Source: JAHBXC01 sp964350875
GTDB taxonomy: Bacteria > Planctomycetota > Phycisphaerae > Phycisphaerales > UBA1924
DNA length: 17,659 nt
NCBI GenBank assembly: GCA_964350875.1
Contig: CAYGLT010000048.1
Span: forward strand, 1-17,659
Direction of reading: 5' to 3'
Shown here: positions 17,530-17,659 of the stretch, in pieces
How the letters are laid out: the number at the start of each line of letters is the position of its first letter
How positions within the stretch are numbered: the first letter of the stretch is position 1
Program-made: the position numbers and the translations under genes
Notes under the pieces: generated by a model
Seen by the model: the letters and a program-made list of their open reading frames with translations, nothing else
Databases searched by the model: none
What the model was told of the DNA's origin: nothing

Positions 17530-17557
17530 AGCGTACCGAGCCGCGCGGGGAATGCAA
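17530..17557 (-). promoter_or_regulatory. Candidate promoter of the PAP-tail gene
   Basis: On the minus strand TTGCAT (17557-17552) is followed after 16 bp by TACGCT (17535-17530). The -10 is identical to the one proposed for katA. The -35 is weak. It would give a leader of about 70 nt containing the hairpin at 17475-17506. Confidence 0.3.
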
Positions 17558-17622
17558 GACCTAAACCCCCGAAAATCGGGCGGTTCGGCGTCCGGTGGGG
17601 TCATTACTGGTGATCTTATTGG

Positions 17623-17641
17623 GTCTGACCGGCCCTCAGAC
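17623..17641. repeat. Short inverted repeat at the window edge
   Basis: GTCTGA (17623-17628) and TCAGAC (17636-17641) flank a 7-nt GC-rich loop. There is no T-tract on either side. It may belong to a neighbouring gene outside the window. No gene is supported in 17454-17659. Confidence 0.3.
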
Positions 17642-17659
17642 GCCGGAAATGGGGGTGCC

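Overview
The window looks like a chromosomal segment of a GC-rich planctomycete, probably of the Phycisphaerae. The main clue is the last gene: a secreted protein ending in a PAP-type sorting tail (hydrophobic helix, then four arginines), a pattern I associate with that group. The gene set is mostly core housekeeping plus an oxidative-stress pair. A 100-base run of N inside dnaE shows that this is a scaffolded draft assembly, possibly from a metagenome. Taxonomy is inferred from motifs only.

Layout, left to right. (1) 1-1881 (+): the 3' two-thirds of clpB, whose start lies outside the window. (2) 1888-5464 (-): a phoH to pgpH pair, encoding a PhoH-like ATPase and a 7TM-HD cyclic-di-AMP phosphodiesterase; pgpH converges on clpB with 6 bp between stop codons. 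(3) 5541-6002 (+): a small predicted lipoprotein gene, divergent from phoH, whose stop overlaps the dnaE stop. (4) 5999-9703 (-): dnaE, replicative polymerase alpha subunit, interrupted by the assembly gap. (5) 9920-14191 (+): an exported M16-type tandem peptidase-like protein whose HxxEH motif reads HxxSH, followed 9 bp later by rmuC. (6) 14286-16841: katA (-) and oxyR (+), divergent, with a recognisable OxyR box between them. (7) 16887-17453 (-): the PAP-tail exported protein, followed by a strong terminator that lies inside the 3' end of oxyR. The final 206 bp hold its leader and promoter region and no gene I can support.

How the parts work together. The katA/oxyR block is the clearest regulatory unit. 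The peroxide sensor OxyR (both redox cysteines present) probably binds one box that sits about 65 bp upstream of the inferred katA start and also covers the -10 and start codon of oxyR itself. This would couple katA activation to oxyR autorepression. phoH-pgpH is a known gene neighbourhood, usually next to ybeY, which is not adjacent here. The other genes are separate housekeeping functions: protein disaggregation, replication and recombination or repair.

I found no mobile element, CRISPR array, tRNA, rRNA or plausible defence system. Nothing here amounts to a wholly new system. The points most worth a second look are the degenerate M16 protein, the dual-purpose OxyR box with a possibly leaderless oxyR message, and the terminator embedded in oxyR.
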